64,000 nucleotides of DNA from Magicicada septendecula (lineage: Eukaryota; Arthropoda; Insecta; Hemiptera; Cicadidae). Position numbers and translations under genes: made by a program. The stretch covers positions 146,899,574 through 146,963,573 of the forward strand of contig CM068369.1 in NCBI GenBank assembly GCA_034769895.1. Reading direction: 5' to 3'. The notes below the pieces were generated by a model. That model was not told the DNA's origin. It saw only the letters and a program-made list of their open reading frames with translations, and did no database searches. Positions 1 through 9,519 of the stretch are shown here, in pieces (within the stretch, counting starts at the first letter, position 1; each line of letters opens with the position of its first letter).

Positions 1-189
1 AAGCTCCCCGAGCTGCACAATTCGCTCGCTATTTTCAACGAAATGCACTCATTATTAGATAAAATTAAATTAATTTCATATAATGTTCATCTGTGCCTTG
101 CCAAACATTAATTTCATAAAATTATTAAAGATACCAAGTTCGTATACTAAATAAAAGTTCTCGTCACTTAATGTCTCACAAAGACTTTT

Positions 190-480
190 AAAATTTTTCA
201 AAAAGTTTATTTCCAATTTTGGGTCGTAGTGGCTTTGAAGTTAAAAACTTTCAATTTGAATATACTACATTTGGAATTGAGGTTAAAATTCCCTTTGTTA
301 TGATACCTGCCATACATTTTTACCAAAATTTATATCACAATTTCTTTAAACTTTTGATTCTTTTTTGTGCATATCCCAAATATTTGTATATTTACAAAAC
401 TGAAACTATATTCAAATTTTGATTACAATTTTCTTTAACATGATACCTAGCGTAGACGTTTACAGTTTTTACAAACGTTG
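190..480 (+). repeat. Two degenerate copies of a dispersed AT-rich repeat
   Basis: Around 281-330 and 419-475 the sequence repeats a loose pattern: GATTAAAATT-like, then CTTTAA or CTTTGT, then TTGATACC or ATGATACC, then a TAGAC/CATAC step and a T-rich stretch. Further copies lie at about 808-890 and 47925-48000. I do not recognise the family. The frame at 219-422 shows no domain and is probably chance. Confidence 0.45.
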
Positions 481-514
481 ATTGTAAAACAAATTAAAGT
501 TCAGAAATAAGTTT

Positions 515-610
515 TTTGAGACGAATAAAGGATCGTCGAAGGCGAGTTTGGGTAATGAGGATATTGGGAATGTAGGAAGACCAAGGGCAAGATCGCCAGA
601 TACACTGTGA
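515..610 (+). pseudogene. LINE reverse transcriptase ORF, carboxy-terminal relic
   Basis: One frame starting at 515 reads through a short stretch containing NVGRPRARSPDTL and then a stop. Many insect non-LTR retrotransposons end their ORF2 with a GRPRxRWxDxL-like motif, and this is a plausible decayed version with Trp replaced by Ser. Nothing upstream resembles the polymerase core, so only the extreme 3' end is present, as expected for a 5'-truncated insertion. It runs directly into GAT and GAA repeats. The short match makes the call moderate; the position next to a triplet array, as at other loci here, supports it. Confidence 0.5.
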
Positions 611-645
611 AGACGGTATAGCCAAAAGTGCCTATTTTGTGAAGT

Positions 646-743
646 GATGATGATAATGATGATGAAGAAGAAGAAGAAGAAGAAGAAGAAGAAGAAGAAG
701 AAGAAGAAGAAGAAGAAGAAGAAGAAGAAGAAGAAGAAGAAGA
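646..743 (+). repeat. GAT/GAA microsatellite
   Basis: A short GATGATGATAATGATGATG run passes into an uninterrupted GAA array from about 664 to 742, roughly 26 units. Long poly-Ser, poly-Leu and related frames here are translations of the repeat, not genes. Confidence 0.97.
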
Positions 744-749
744 CAAACT

Positions 750-900
750 TTGATGTCCCTGTCTTCCAAAATTTTGAAATTTCTAAAAGTGAACACGATA
801 GTCTTACTTTTGATTAAAATTATCTTTAATTTGATACCCACACAGAGGTTTGTGATTTTTTCTAAATTTTCACAGCCCCACATTTTTTTGTTGAGGGATC
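750..900 (+). repeat. Third copy of the dispersed AT-rich repeat
   Basis: Sequence from about 750 matches about 47840-48040 in order: a CAAAATTTTGAAATTT segment, then AAAATTATCTTTAATTTGATACC, then a TTTTTTC...TTTTCACA segment. The LINE tail and GAA array at 515-743 sit between this copy and the two upstream copies. Confidence 0.45.
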
Positions 901-1827
901 GTTCCATGATTTGTCTGTAAGTAAAAGTATGGGCACACACGTACTAAGTTTTACAATGCGTCCAAAAGTAATCACGAGGCGTCCTACCTGTTGGACCTTC
1001 TTGTTGTGGTGTGACCTTCTCTCCGCACCACTGCCAGATAGACACTTGTCTGCGATTAACTATGTGTGTTTACTTGTAGCTGTTGCGTTGTTACTTACCC
1101 TCACCTGTCTTGGATAGAGTACTACCTACCATAGACAGTAGGTGACCAGAGTTGAATTGACTAAACCGTTTCAAATTAATTTTAAACCTTCGAGTGCTAT
1201 TCAAAAACCATAAATTCAGAGTACCATCTAGTGCATGTAAGTGTATTGTGCGAAAGGTTTGGGTACCAATGTAGGCCTACTTACTGTAACCACACAATCA
1301 TCAACTTTACACTGTAATTCGTATTTTTACACTGCAGTAGGTTGGCGTCTACCGAACTGTACCGTGTCTCTCTCTGTCTGGTGTTTTCCGCATCCAATCG
1401 CTGTGTCATTTGAGCTGCCATCCACTCCTCTGCTCTTGGACTTTCGGCCAATAGTCATCGACTTATCGGTTCCAGTTCGCGTGATGTGCCCCTTTTAACA
1501 ATGCAATTCACTTAATAAAGTCGGTTATTTTTATCTGCCCTCTAATTTTGATGTTAAGGGTTTGTATTTAAGGGTTATTTCCAGTATGAAATATGTGTGA
1601 AATATTATGAAGAAATAATATTAAAAGTATCAGGTGGATTTTACTTTGAGCTAGTATAAAATTCTCTACAATTCGTGTGGTTATTATACGTCAATAAGTG
1701 TATCAGAATGTGTATACATCTATTAGGCAACATGATTTAAATTCGCATTGTTAAATAATAAAATTTACAGTTAAAAAAAAACAGGAAAGGCAGTACGTAA
1801 TCAACAGTCTCTAGACACACTAGTCTT
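901..1827. other. No recognised feature
   Basis: Two short open frames (911-1117 and 1241-1498, plus strand) show no motif I recognise and no coding support. A 24-base word at 1595-1618 recurs at 2659-2682. Confidence 0.5.
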
Positions 1828-1834
1828 TTTCAGT

Positions 1835-2043
1835 CCGTCTTGTGACTTATTTATTATACTGATAAGGCTTCATCATCAGATCTTAAAATATCGTTCGTAG
1901 GAAGTCGTCATCGGTTATGATAGTGCCAATGGCATTGGATTTTTTTAACGACGACAACCTTTTACGTGGGTAATTTTAAGATCTGTTGGTGAAGCATATG
2001 CTTTGAAACGCCTCATCAATATAGAAAAGAAGTCACAAGACGG
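1835..2043. repeat. Imperfect fold-back (inverted repeat)
   Basis: CCGTCTTGTGACTT at 1835-1848 is the exact reverse complement of 2030-2043, and CAGATCTTAAAAT at 1877-1889 is the reverse complement of 1973-1985. The sequence between these anchors pairs imperfectly, giving arms of about 55-70 bp around an 80-bp loop. It may be a small non-autonomous element; no target duplication was identified. Confidence 0.7.
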
Positions 2044-2077
2044 ATAGAAAAATGTCAGTTTTACTATTCATACAAGT

Positions 2078-2128
2078 GACTCGGATACCATTCTAAAATG
2101 CATGACTCGGATGCATGCTAAAATAGTG
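2078..2128 (+). repeat. Short tandem duplication
   Basis: Two adjacent units of about 26 bp both begin GACTCGGAT and contain CTAAAAT. Small local duplication with no other feature. Confidence 0.6.
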
Positions 2129-4490
2129 TCTCTCTGTGCATGTAAATTCTCTCTAATTAACGTACATGTTGATGCCTTTTTTGTGTAAACGTTTTTAAAC
2201 AATTTCAGTAAATTATTAAGTACTCGCTTTGGTCCGAGGCGTACAAATTAAAGCGTGCAATGTTTGTGGCTCCGCACCTTGTGCATCCGACTCTACCGCC
2301 GAGCACAAACAAGTTTTTTTCTTATTTCAAAAAGCTGTCTGCGCTTTTATTTTTATTTCCTCAGACAGTATGGCACCGCATTTGTATTATACACGCGAGC
2401 CCTTGTCGGTTCTACCCTCCCTCCGAAAGTACTGACACTAAAGAGAGTTTCATATTCGCAGCCTATATATCTCATGCGAACATGTATTTTTCATATAGAC
2501 TTATAATAGTGAAAGTATACGAGCTTTCTTTTTGTTACACTTCTATAACCAGATGCAAAGTAGCTTTATGCTACAATTCGTCTGAATGCAAAGTAATATT
2601 TTTTAGCTTTGAAAAAGTTTTTTTATTCCTCGGTGTTTCTTTAACAGGACTGCTGAAAGTGTGAAATATTATGAAGAAATAAATATTCTTTTTTATGACT
2701 CAAGTGTTTTTCTGTGTTATTAATTTTCTTACTGAGCACAATTGCAGTATTCAACCACAAGTTTTATTACAACGAGTAGCAGATATAAATGTGTTTTTTA
2801 CGACTTTAACAAAACCACTGTGTCGTCGACGTATTTTACAGTAATTTGAAGAATGAACGCTCGCCGTCAGGTATAGTTAATACACTCTGAGGTGTTTTTT
2901 TTTTAAAGTAATTTACCACAGATTTTCCGCCAGACGACGCGTGCACGATGCAAACATCCGCCTTCTGTTTACCTTCGTTGCATATAGGCCTACGTCTTCG
3001 TATATAGCTACTCTCATTATTTCATTAAGGCGAACTTGTTTCGTTTTATCTATGGCTTTAAAGGCTTTCCTCATTTTTTCTTTCCTCTGTTTACACCTGG
3101 TATGTTAAACAGATGTTCTTTCACGTACTCCAGTATTTATCTCGTTTGTTTCTCAAAATTTTCTGCTTATTTTCATCGTTCAAAATTTTGACTTTTCTCT
3201 AAGGTGGTATTACCAAAAACTTTCTAATTAATTATACTGTATATCGAATAACGCATCGATATATCGAATCAGCATTGTCGTTAGCACAGCATGATTGTAA
3301 GTATTTCCTATAGAATTCAACATGAGGTTCCTAGCTTCGTCGGGGACGCGTTGTAGGCAAATAAAAACAATACATATTCCTGTATCCCACAAATACCAAT
3401 TTTTATGAACATTATTTGTACTTGTAACTCAGAAGAAAATAAGTCCGCTTGGGCTCGTTTATAAAGGTCGACAATAAAAAGTCAATATCAAGTATTACTG
3501 CGATGGATAGCTTCACGAGTGTAGTGACTCGGCACAACAGTGACTAAGTATATTTGGGAGGTATTGAACGTAAATGATCCGACTGAGGATTAAACGACTG
3601 AATCATGAAAGTAAATGAATGGAAATTGTCTGGAAGTAATGTGCGGTGACTCACTGAATCCAAGCTTTAATTTAATTCCTCTCTCTCGTTAAAAGCGTTA
3701 ATGAGACTTATTACACGTCATAAAATCTAGTAATTACAATAAAATTTATCGACTCGTAAAGAAGCACGATGAAATTGAAAATTCCACTAATTAAGAAATT
3801 TCCAAGTAATAATACGATCTGCTAACATAAACTTGGAAATGGATCCGATAATGGAGGACATGCACAGATACTGGCTATGATTTGTTTAAAGCAGGTAGCC
3901 TACACATGTATCAATATGGAACCTTAGTGTATGTTCCTTCCCGTGGAGTAGCTAATTATTAATATGTACACTGACCTTACGTGCTTCAATTTTTTTTTAA
4001 ATATTTGATAATTATAAATTATAATTTGATTTTAAATCAGACTATGTGTTTTTAATTCAATATGAAGTGGGAAAATGCAATAGAATCTTCTAATAATATT
4101 GTATTATAAACTCAAACAGGTTATATTAGGTAATATAAGCCAGTTATAATTTTCCTAAGGTTATGGGGACAGGTGTATTCATTCATGTTGGGTGTACATA
4201 GAATGCTCACAAAAAGGAGCAGTTGGTCCTGCGACGGATTTTAAATTTAAATAAGTATGCTGCGAAGTGCGAATACAATGATCACTACACTAACCAAACT
4301 TTGACTCCATATGTTGACGTAATTTTTTCTTTAACAAGGAAATGTGAAGAAAAAGACCAAAACATACTTAACTTCAACAACAAATACGCCTACAATTTCG
4401 TCAAAAGCTATTGTCTGTTTCATTATATCAAGCAGTGAGTAAGCCTGCAAAGACTTTATATGAATTTCAACAGATAATTGGTAGGCCTGT
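2129..4490. other. No recognised feature
   Basis: AT-rich sequence. Overlapping open frames at 2229-2664 and one at 4223-4438 have no recognisable domain. The 4223-4438 frame directly precedes a LINE relic on the same strand and could be decayed LINE sequence, but I see no polymerase motif in it. Confidence 0.45.
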
Positions 4491-4497
4491 ATATCTT

Positions 4498-5062
4498 GAA
4501 GTCTCTGTTATTAAAACTAAGCCCATTGCTTTTAAAGGTAGTTTTTCTGTAAGGTGTAATCTAATAATGACTTCTCAACTAACTGAGTAAGTGGATTCAT
4601 TTAAGTTCCTCTGTTGGAACTACCTTTACATGAAATATAAATATAGACAAAAAATGGAAGAGGTTAATCTTATATGTGAATCGATAAAAGCAATGTTGAA
4701 GAGAATTGTCAAAAGAGATTGCTTTTAAAATTTCATAAAAGATAGCAGTGCCATGTGCCTGAATGCAAAAAGCCAAGAAAATAAATTTTTTAAGGTAGTA
4801 CTGAGAATATCACCAAGTGAACGGTTAAAAGATTATGACAAAAGAACATACTTGGAATGTTTAAACTAAACAATACTTTAAAGACAAGAAGACGACAACA
4901 CGATTGAATGGACTGTGTTGAATGGATGAGCTAGAACCGAATACGAAAATAAAATTTTGTTTATAACGAGACAGGGAGAAGAAATATTGAAAAACCGATG
5001 AAAAGGTAGTCGGATTCATGAAATCAAGGTCCAAACCCCGCAGGCGAAAAACGAGAAGAAGA
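4498..5062 (+). pseudogene. LINE reverse transcriptase ORF, carboxy-terminal relic
   Basis: One frame from 4498 reads VSVIKTKPIAFKGSFSVRC and, after one stop, VDSFKFLCWNYLY. This fits the region downstream of the polymerase core in many insect LINEs (xKTKxMAFKG, then a FxYLG block). Around 4735 there is an IAVPC block like the conserved AVPxLxYG stretch, then KVVLRISPSERLKDY. At 4908-5062 comes a carboxy-terminal block with GRRNIEKPMKR and QGPNP followed by Glu-rich codons. Several stops and at least one deletion (the YGSExW region) make it a pseudogene. It resembles the relics at 15.99 kb and 43.3 kb. The coding end passes directly into the AAG/AGG array. Confidence 0.7.
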
Positions 5063-5210
5063 ATAAAGAGTAGAAGAAGGAGAAGAAAAGAAGAATAAGA
5101 AGAAGGAGGAGGAGGAGGAGGAGGAGGAGGAGGAGGAGGGGAAGAAGAAGAAGAAGAAGAAGAAGAAGAAGAAGAAGAAGAAGAAGAAGAAGAAGAAGAA
5201 GAAGAAGAAA
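5063..5210 (+). repeat. Compound AGG/AAG microsatellite
   Basis: AAG-rich imperfect repeats from about 5056 lead into about 12 AGG units (5104-5139) and then about 23 GAA units (5141-5210). The poly-Leu and poly-Phe frames on the opposite strand are artefacts of it. Confidence 0.97.
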
Positions 5211-6439
5211 TGGAAAAGAATAAGAAGCAGCAAGAGAAAAGTGAAACATACGGATAGTGCTAAAGAGGACTGCAGTCATAAAGACAGAGATACGAAAAAA
5301 GTGAGAAGAATAGTGGCTGAATTTTTCCTAAAGAAAGCCTATCGCCATTATATATTAAACTAGACAACACGTTCTCGTGGAGCCGATCATGAAACGGAAC
5401 TCGGTCTACGTGAACTGTGTCAGTTGTATTTCGCCACACGTAACGAACGCCTACTTTGGTTCCACTTCGGTATCAAATATTTTCCACAACAGTACATACC
5501 ATAGCTTTCGTTAAAGCACTCCCTTAATTAATAAACAATTAACAGCTTCCGTGATATTATGACTTAAAACGTGTTACTCGCTTGCATTCCACCGTGCTGG
5601 TTAAATAATTCGACGAGTTAAAATAAAATTATTTTAATTAGTGAGCTTTTAAAAATGACTAAGTGTCCAGTGGAATGCAGAGAACTACGACCTCAATGCG
5701 GTACCGGAAGTCAAAGTGTCAGGTTCTTGTGCCGAGTTTGTACATCATTAAGCGAGATGATTTTACCTTTCATTTTTTTACCACTAATTGTTCATTTCAA
5801 CTGTAGGAACTTGCGAATAAAAATAAACGAGCGAATTTATCGCTGGCAAATATTTAGCTAGAGACAATTGTGTTGAACCGATGTTTTTTCTGTTGCTACC
5901 GTATTCTGTATTACTTAACGTTATCTGTTTCGTTGTCGGAACCAAGAAACCATGAAATTATCGTAAGGCACCGTCAATAAAGCGGAAAACTGCACAGCAG
6001 TCGCTCCGTTTCTCCGTGCAAATGACACTGTAGCAGATTTTACCGTTTGTCTACTTTGCGAGGGAAATTCACTGAAAAATTTACAGTAATTTTATACTTA
6101 ATTTAAATAACTATTTGTTTTGTGTTCATTCCGAGATCATTTTTTTTTACTTAACTTTTTTTCTGTTTTACTTTTACGACGGATTTGGAGAAATTACTTT
6201 GTAGTTGAATCAATTGCAAATTTTATGTAAAATTGTTAACAATTATCAGTTCTTAAACAAAATTACTTTTTTTTTAGTAGTAGCAAATTGAAAATCGCTG
6301 ACCTTTAATACGAATGGCGTTCTTTTCAATTAAAACGTTTTATGTGAAACGTATAATTTATATTATAAAGGCGGACACGTAAAATGTTATCTGTTCTGCA
6401 TCGGCATTATGTAAGAAAACTTTTTATAGTCCCCCCCAA

Positions 6440-6480
<41 letters not shown>

Positions 6481-6741
6481 AATGTTTAGTAAGTCTAATA
6501 TCAGCCTACGAGTGCCTCAACTCTTCTACAATTGAACGTTAGAATACTTTATAAATGATCTTTTCAAATTTTATCAACATTTATTTTTCATTGTTACCAA
6601 CCCCATATATCGTTAAATCGATATTATTGGTTTTTAAGAATACATGATTAATTTTTTTAGGCGATTTAATTACGGCTGGCGCCGCCTCCCGCATCCTAGC
6701 TTCTACTGGCGTCGGTTTAAACAGTCCTGTTCTGTAAGTCT
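5211..6741. other. No gene recognised; contains an AT dinucleotide array
   Basis: An A-run followed by about 15 AT units lies at 6440-6477. A GC-richer patch at 6670-6735 directly flanks the LTR element. The minus-strand frame at 6581-6790 crosses the LTR boundary and shows no recognised domain. Confidence 0.5.
6737..6741 (+). repeat. Probable left target site duplication (AGTCT)
   Basis: AGTCT immediately before the 5' LTR is repeated at 15049-15053 immediately after the 3' LTR. The exact length (4-6 bp) is ambiguous because the last LTR bases and the flank share letters. Confidence 0.65.
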
Positions 6742-6834
6742 TGTAATGATCGAAATTTAAAAAAATTTTAATTCCTCGATCAAGTGACACGTTCCCACAC
6801 TCAAGTCGACGGACACAAGCCCAGGTCGTAAATA

Positions 6835-7059
6835 ATGACGAATCGAGGGCACGTCAAACCCGACGACAGTGCGAAGACAAAGGAAAAACATCTGAGCACT
6901 GCACACAATGAGTATTTCAAGGCGTCACTGACAGCTAGCCGTTTGTCAAAATTTACAGCACCCAACAATCTGAAACAAAGACTTCGTACAGCTGCCGAGT
7001 TACACGGAATCGAGATGGAACGCCTGCTGTGGAGGCAAAGCGTAACTGCTCAATTATGA
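6835..7059 (+). other. Short ORF inside the 5' LTR (74 codons)
   Basis: An open frame beginning MTNRGHVKPDDSAKTKEK is present in both LTRs (again at 12422-12646), with one amino-acid difference (His/Arg at residue 19). It has no recognised domain. Being in a repeated LTR, its conservation only reflects LTR identity, so coding is not shown. It could be an upstream ORF or a relic of coding sequence captured into the LTR. Confidence 0.25.
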
Positions 7060-7594
7060 AAGGCTTTACTATGTTACAAAAGGAGTACAGAGCAATTTTA
7101 ACGGAGAGATAGACAATAGACGTAACTCAGTGAATACTGCCAGTGCATCCTGCGCAGCGTGAAAACAAACCCTTGACAGTTTACTGAGATTTACGACTGG
7201 AAAGTAGAGTTTCACCGAAATGACGCCAACGAAGGGTTGATAATCGGCGGAACGAACGTCGAGGAACTTAGACAATTAACCAAGACTTTGGAGTCTGTTA
7301 ACAAAAGCTCAGTCAGAACCCTAGGGAAAGTCTAAACAAAGGATAACAGAAGGCCATGAAATTGCCCTAATTTCTTAGAATCTGTGCTACGCTCGTCACA
7401 TGAAACACTCCGGGGATGACGACGACCAACCAGCATCAAGCATCTTCTAAGAGAGCTCGTGGAGAGAGTAGGAAGGGTTCGGCCGACGAATCGTGAAACA
7501 GAGGATGAGATCTACAGAAGGGTAGGAATTTGTACGACCAATCAAGAGTTCGAGGGGGCGTAGAAATCCAAAACTTCGACTTATGGGTATGATG

Positions 7595-7686
7595 TTCCAA
7601 TAAAACTGTTTGGCGAAGACGCGGAGCGGGCAGTCAGTCATTCCAATAAAACTGTTTGGCGAAGACGCGGAGCGGGCAGTCAGTCA
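7595..7686 (+). repeat. Tandem 46-bp duplication with AATAAA in the 5' LTR
   Basis: TTCCAATAAAACTGTTTGGC begins each of two adjacent, apparently identical 46-bp units (7595-7640, 7641-7686), followed by degenerate TTCAATCGGNNAGTCAAG-like motifs. The 3' LTR has the same pair at 13183-13274 plus an extra partial unit. Each unit has a possible polyadenylation signal; whether it is used is unknown. Confidence 0.85.
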
Positions 7687-9176
7687 TTCAATCGGATAGT
7701 CAAGTCGTTCAATCGAACAGTTAGTCGCAGTTAACAGTCAGTTAATAGTCGCAGTTCAAGAGTATGTAGTTAATAGTAGCAGTTGATAGTCGCAATTAAT
7801 AGTCAGAAGTTAGTGCGTACGATAGACAAACGATTGATTATGTCGAAACAGTAATACGGTTCGTGATAGAAACAGTTTGTGCGACCGACCGGATTCACAA
7901 ATTTGTAAATTCATAAGTGAACAGAGACTTCGATATAGTCACACTTATACACAATTCTGTGCGGGAAACATAAACTATAAGTGCGCACGGAACTTGAAAT
8001 CCAACTGACGCGCACATAATAACATACTAATTAACACTTAAAGTAGAACAGTGAGTGACACTTCAAACATTCTCACACCACAAGGTATCACCATGTTGAA
8101 CAATTAATTGAATAAACTATACCAAACAATTAAGCACGCAGTACGCGATACACCCAGATAGACGGCACAGTTAACCATGTACACAAATATGGCAAACTTT
8201 CAGAACAATTCAGTGTAATGACAACATTAACACCTCACTATTTGAACTCCGGACACTCGACATCAGCGGGTTACCACAATACCATACACATGACGGGAGT
8301 GGAGATTTAGTGGAGTGAAGTGAAATTATCAGTGCTCTGCGTAACAGTGATTATGATCTTCGACGAATCATCCAGAAGGTGTCTTCTCACGACGACGGAA
8401 TTGGATAAACACTCTCAAAGATAAGCTTTATATCTACTTAATCTTAGTAGTATATACTACTGTTCTGTTGCCTCTTTTCAAAGAACTAACCCCAAGAGAA
8501 TAAATATATATGAATCATATGAATCATAGAATCTATAAAATAACACTAACGTAATTCGTTATCTGATAAAGAATGAACGCATTTTAGGTAGGAATAAGTA
8601 TAATTGTTGATTGTTTATTATTCGTGTATGTTTTATATATGTGCATTATTTACTGCATTTGAATGTACCATGTGTTTATGTTTCAGGAAACATCGTATAC
8701 ATTGAATAATTGTATTTATATCATGTGTTTTAATATGTATGTAATTTGCAGGATATAGCTACTTACTTCAGTAACATGTGTGATAAATAAGTAGTTAATT
8801 TACAGTATTCATGCGTTCATTATTGAAATTTCACCTTTGTTATTGATGTATTTTCATTCTAAGTATTACACTAAAAATCTCATAACTTATGCTAAACATC
8901 AATGGATACAATAAACTCGACCATTGAATCGTCTGTTTAATTGACTCATAAAATCGTATTTAATCAGACACTGTGTTGAGTCAAATCTGACGAATAGAAA
9001 TAATTTTAGACATATCAATTTTAACGTATTACATAAATCTTTAATTAATATGATTCATAATTGTTGAGTAATTAATCCGCGCAGATAATTAGCACAGATT
9101 AATATTCACTAGATGTAAATGGTTTACACAATTAATTACCGCAGATGTAAATTACATTTACACCATTAAATGTAAA

Positions 9177-9337
9177 TGGCTGCACAACGCGTGGCATTAA
9201 ATGTAAATGGCGTCCAGCTTTAGGGCGAGATACATATGAGAAAGTAATAAACTCACATAAAATACCACTAATCCCATTTACTAAATGTAAATCATTTATA
9301 TCGCTAAATATAAAATGGCTCCCAAAGAACGTGGGGC
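9177..9337 (+). other. Row of decayed primer-binding-site copies in the 5' LTR
   Basis: Three sequences resemble the live PBS (TGGCGCCCAACGTGGGGC): TGGCTGCACAACGCGTGGC at 9177, TGGCGTCCAGCTTTAGGGC at 9208 and TGGCTCCCAAAGAACGTGGG at 9316. Each is preceded by TAAATGTAAA or TAAATATAAAA, like the TAAAGATAAAA before the live site. The 9316 copy differs from the live PBS by one base and a four-base insertion, and its upstream GCTAAA matches too. The same row is in the 3' LTR at 14823, 14854 and 14962. Confidence 0.75.
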
Positions 9338-9410
9338 TCGGCAATTACACATTAATTAATTCAATCACGATTAGCATAATAAATAAACCCCATTTATGCT
9401 AAAGATAAAA

Positions 9411-9428
9411 TGGCGCCCAACGTGGGGC
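9411..9428 (+). other. Primer binding site, tRNA-Lys type
   Basis: TGGCGCCCAACGTGGGGC is, from memory, the exact complement of the last 18 bases (including CCA) of animal tRNA-Lys(CUU), the primer also called Lys1,2. It starts 8 bases after the probable LTR end, as expected for priming of minus-strand DNA synthesis. Confidence 0.9.
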
Positions 9429-9519
9429 AAAAGAGAGCGGACAGTAGTATTTAGACTAATTACAATAATATAGTACGTAAGACATTACTAAATAAGTGTA
9501 AGGTTAGCTTGACTGGTAA

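Larger units (their letters stand above)
6742..9402 (+). mobile_element. 5' LTR of a retrotransposon (about 2.66 kb)
   Basis: Nearly identical to 12329-15048. Both copies start TGTAATGATCG and end GCTAA, differing by about 15 substitutions (counted by eye) and two insertions in the 3' copy. The first 40 bp hold a near-palindrome (TGATCGAAATT ... CTCGATCA). Two tandem 46-bp units with AATAAA lie at 7595-7686. The last 300 bp carry a row of PBS-like sequences. LTRs of this size are unusual: the pair makes up almost two thirds of the element. The end lacks the usual CA, so the exact boundary is uncertain by 1-2 bases. Confidence 0.9.

Noticed and set aside
501..746. Poly-Ser, poly-Leu, poly-Glu, His/Thr and Val/Cys open frames here and at 5016-5279, 22454-22690, 24791-25222, 43950-44150, 45645-45969, 47008-47389 and 50300-50633
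   Set aside because: They are translations of GAA or CA microsatellites in all frames, not proteins.
6670..6741. PBS-like TGGCGCC at 6675 just before the 5' LTR
   Set aside because: Only seven bases match and the following sequence does not resemble the tRNA-Lys complement; it is outside the element.
9132..9344. Minus-strand 70-codon frame conserved in both LTRs (also 14778-14990)
   Set aside because: Lies over the PBS-like row; conservation is explained by LTR identity.
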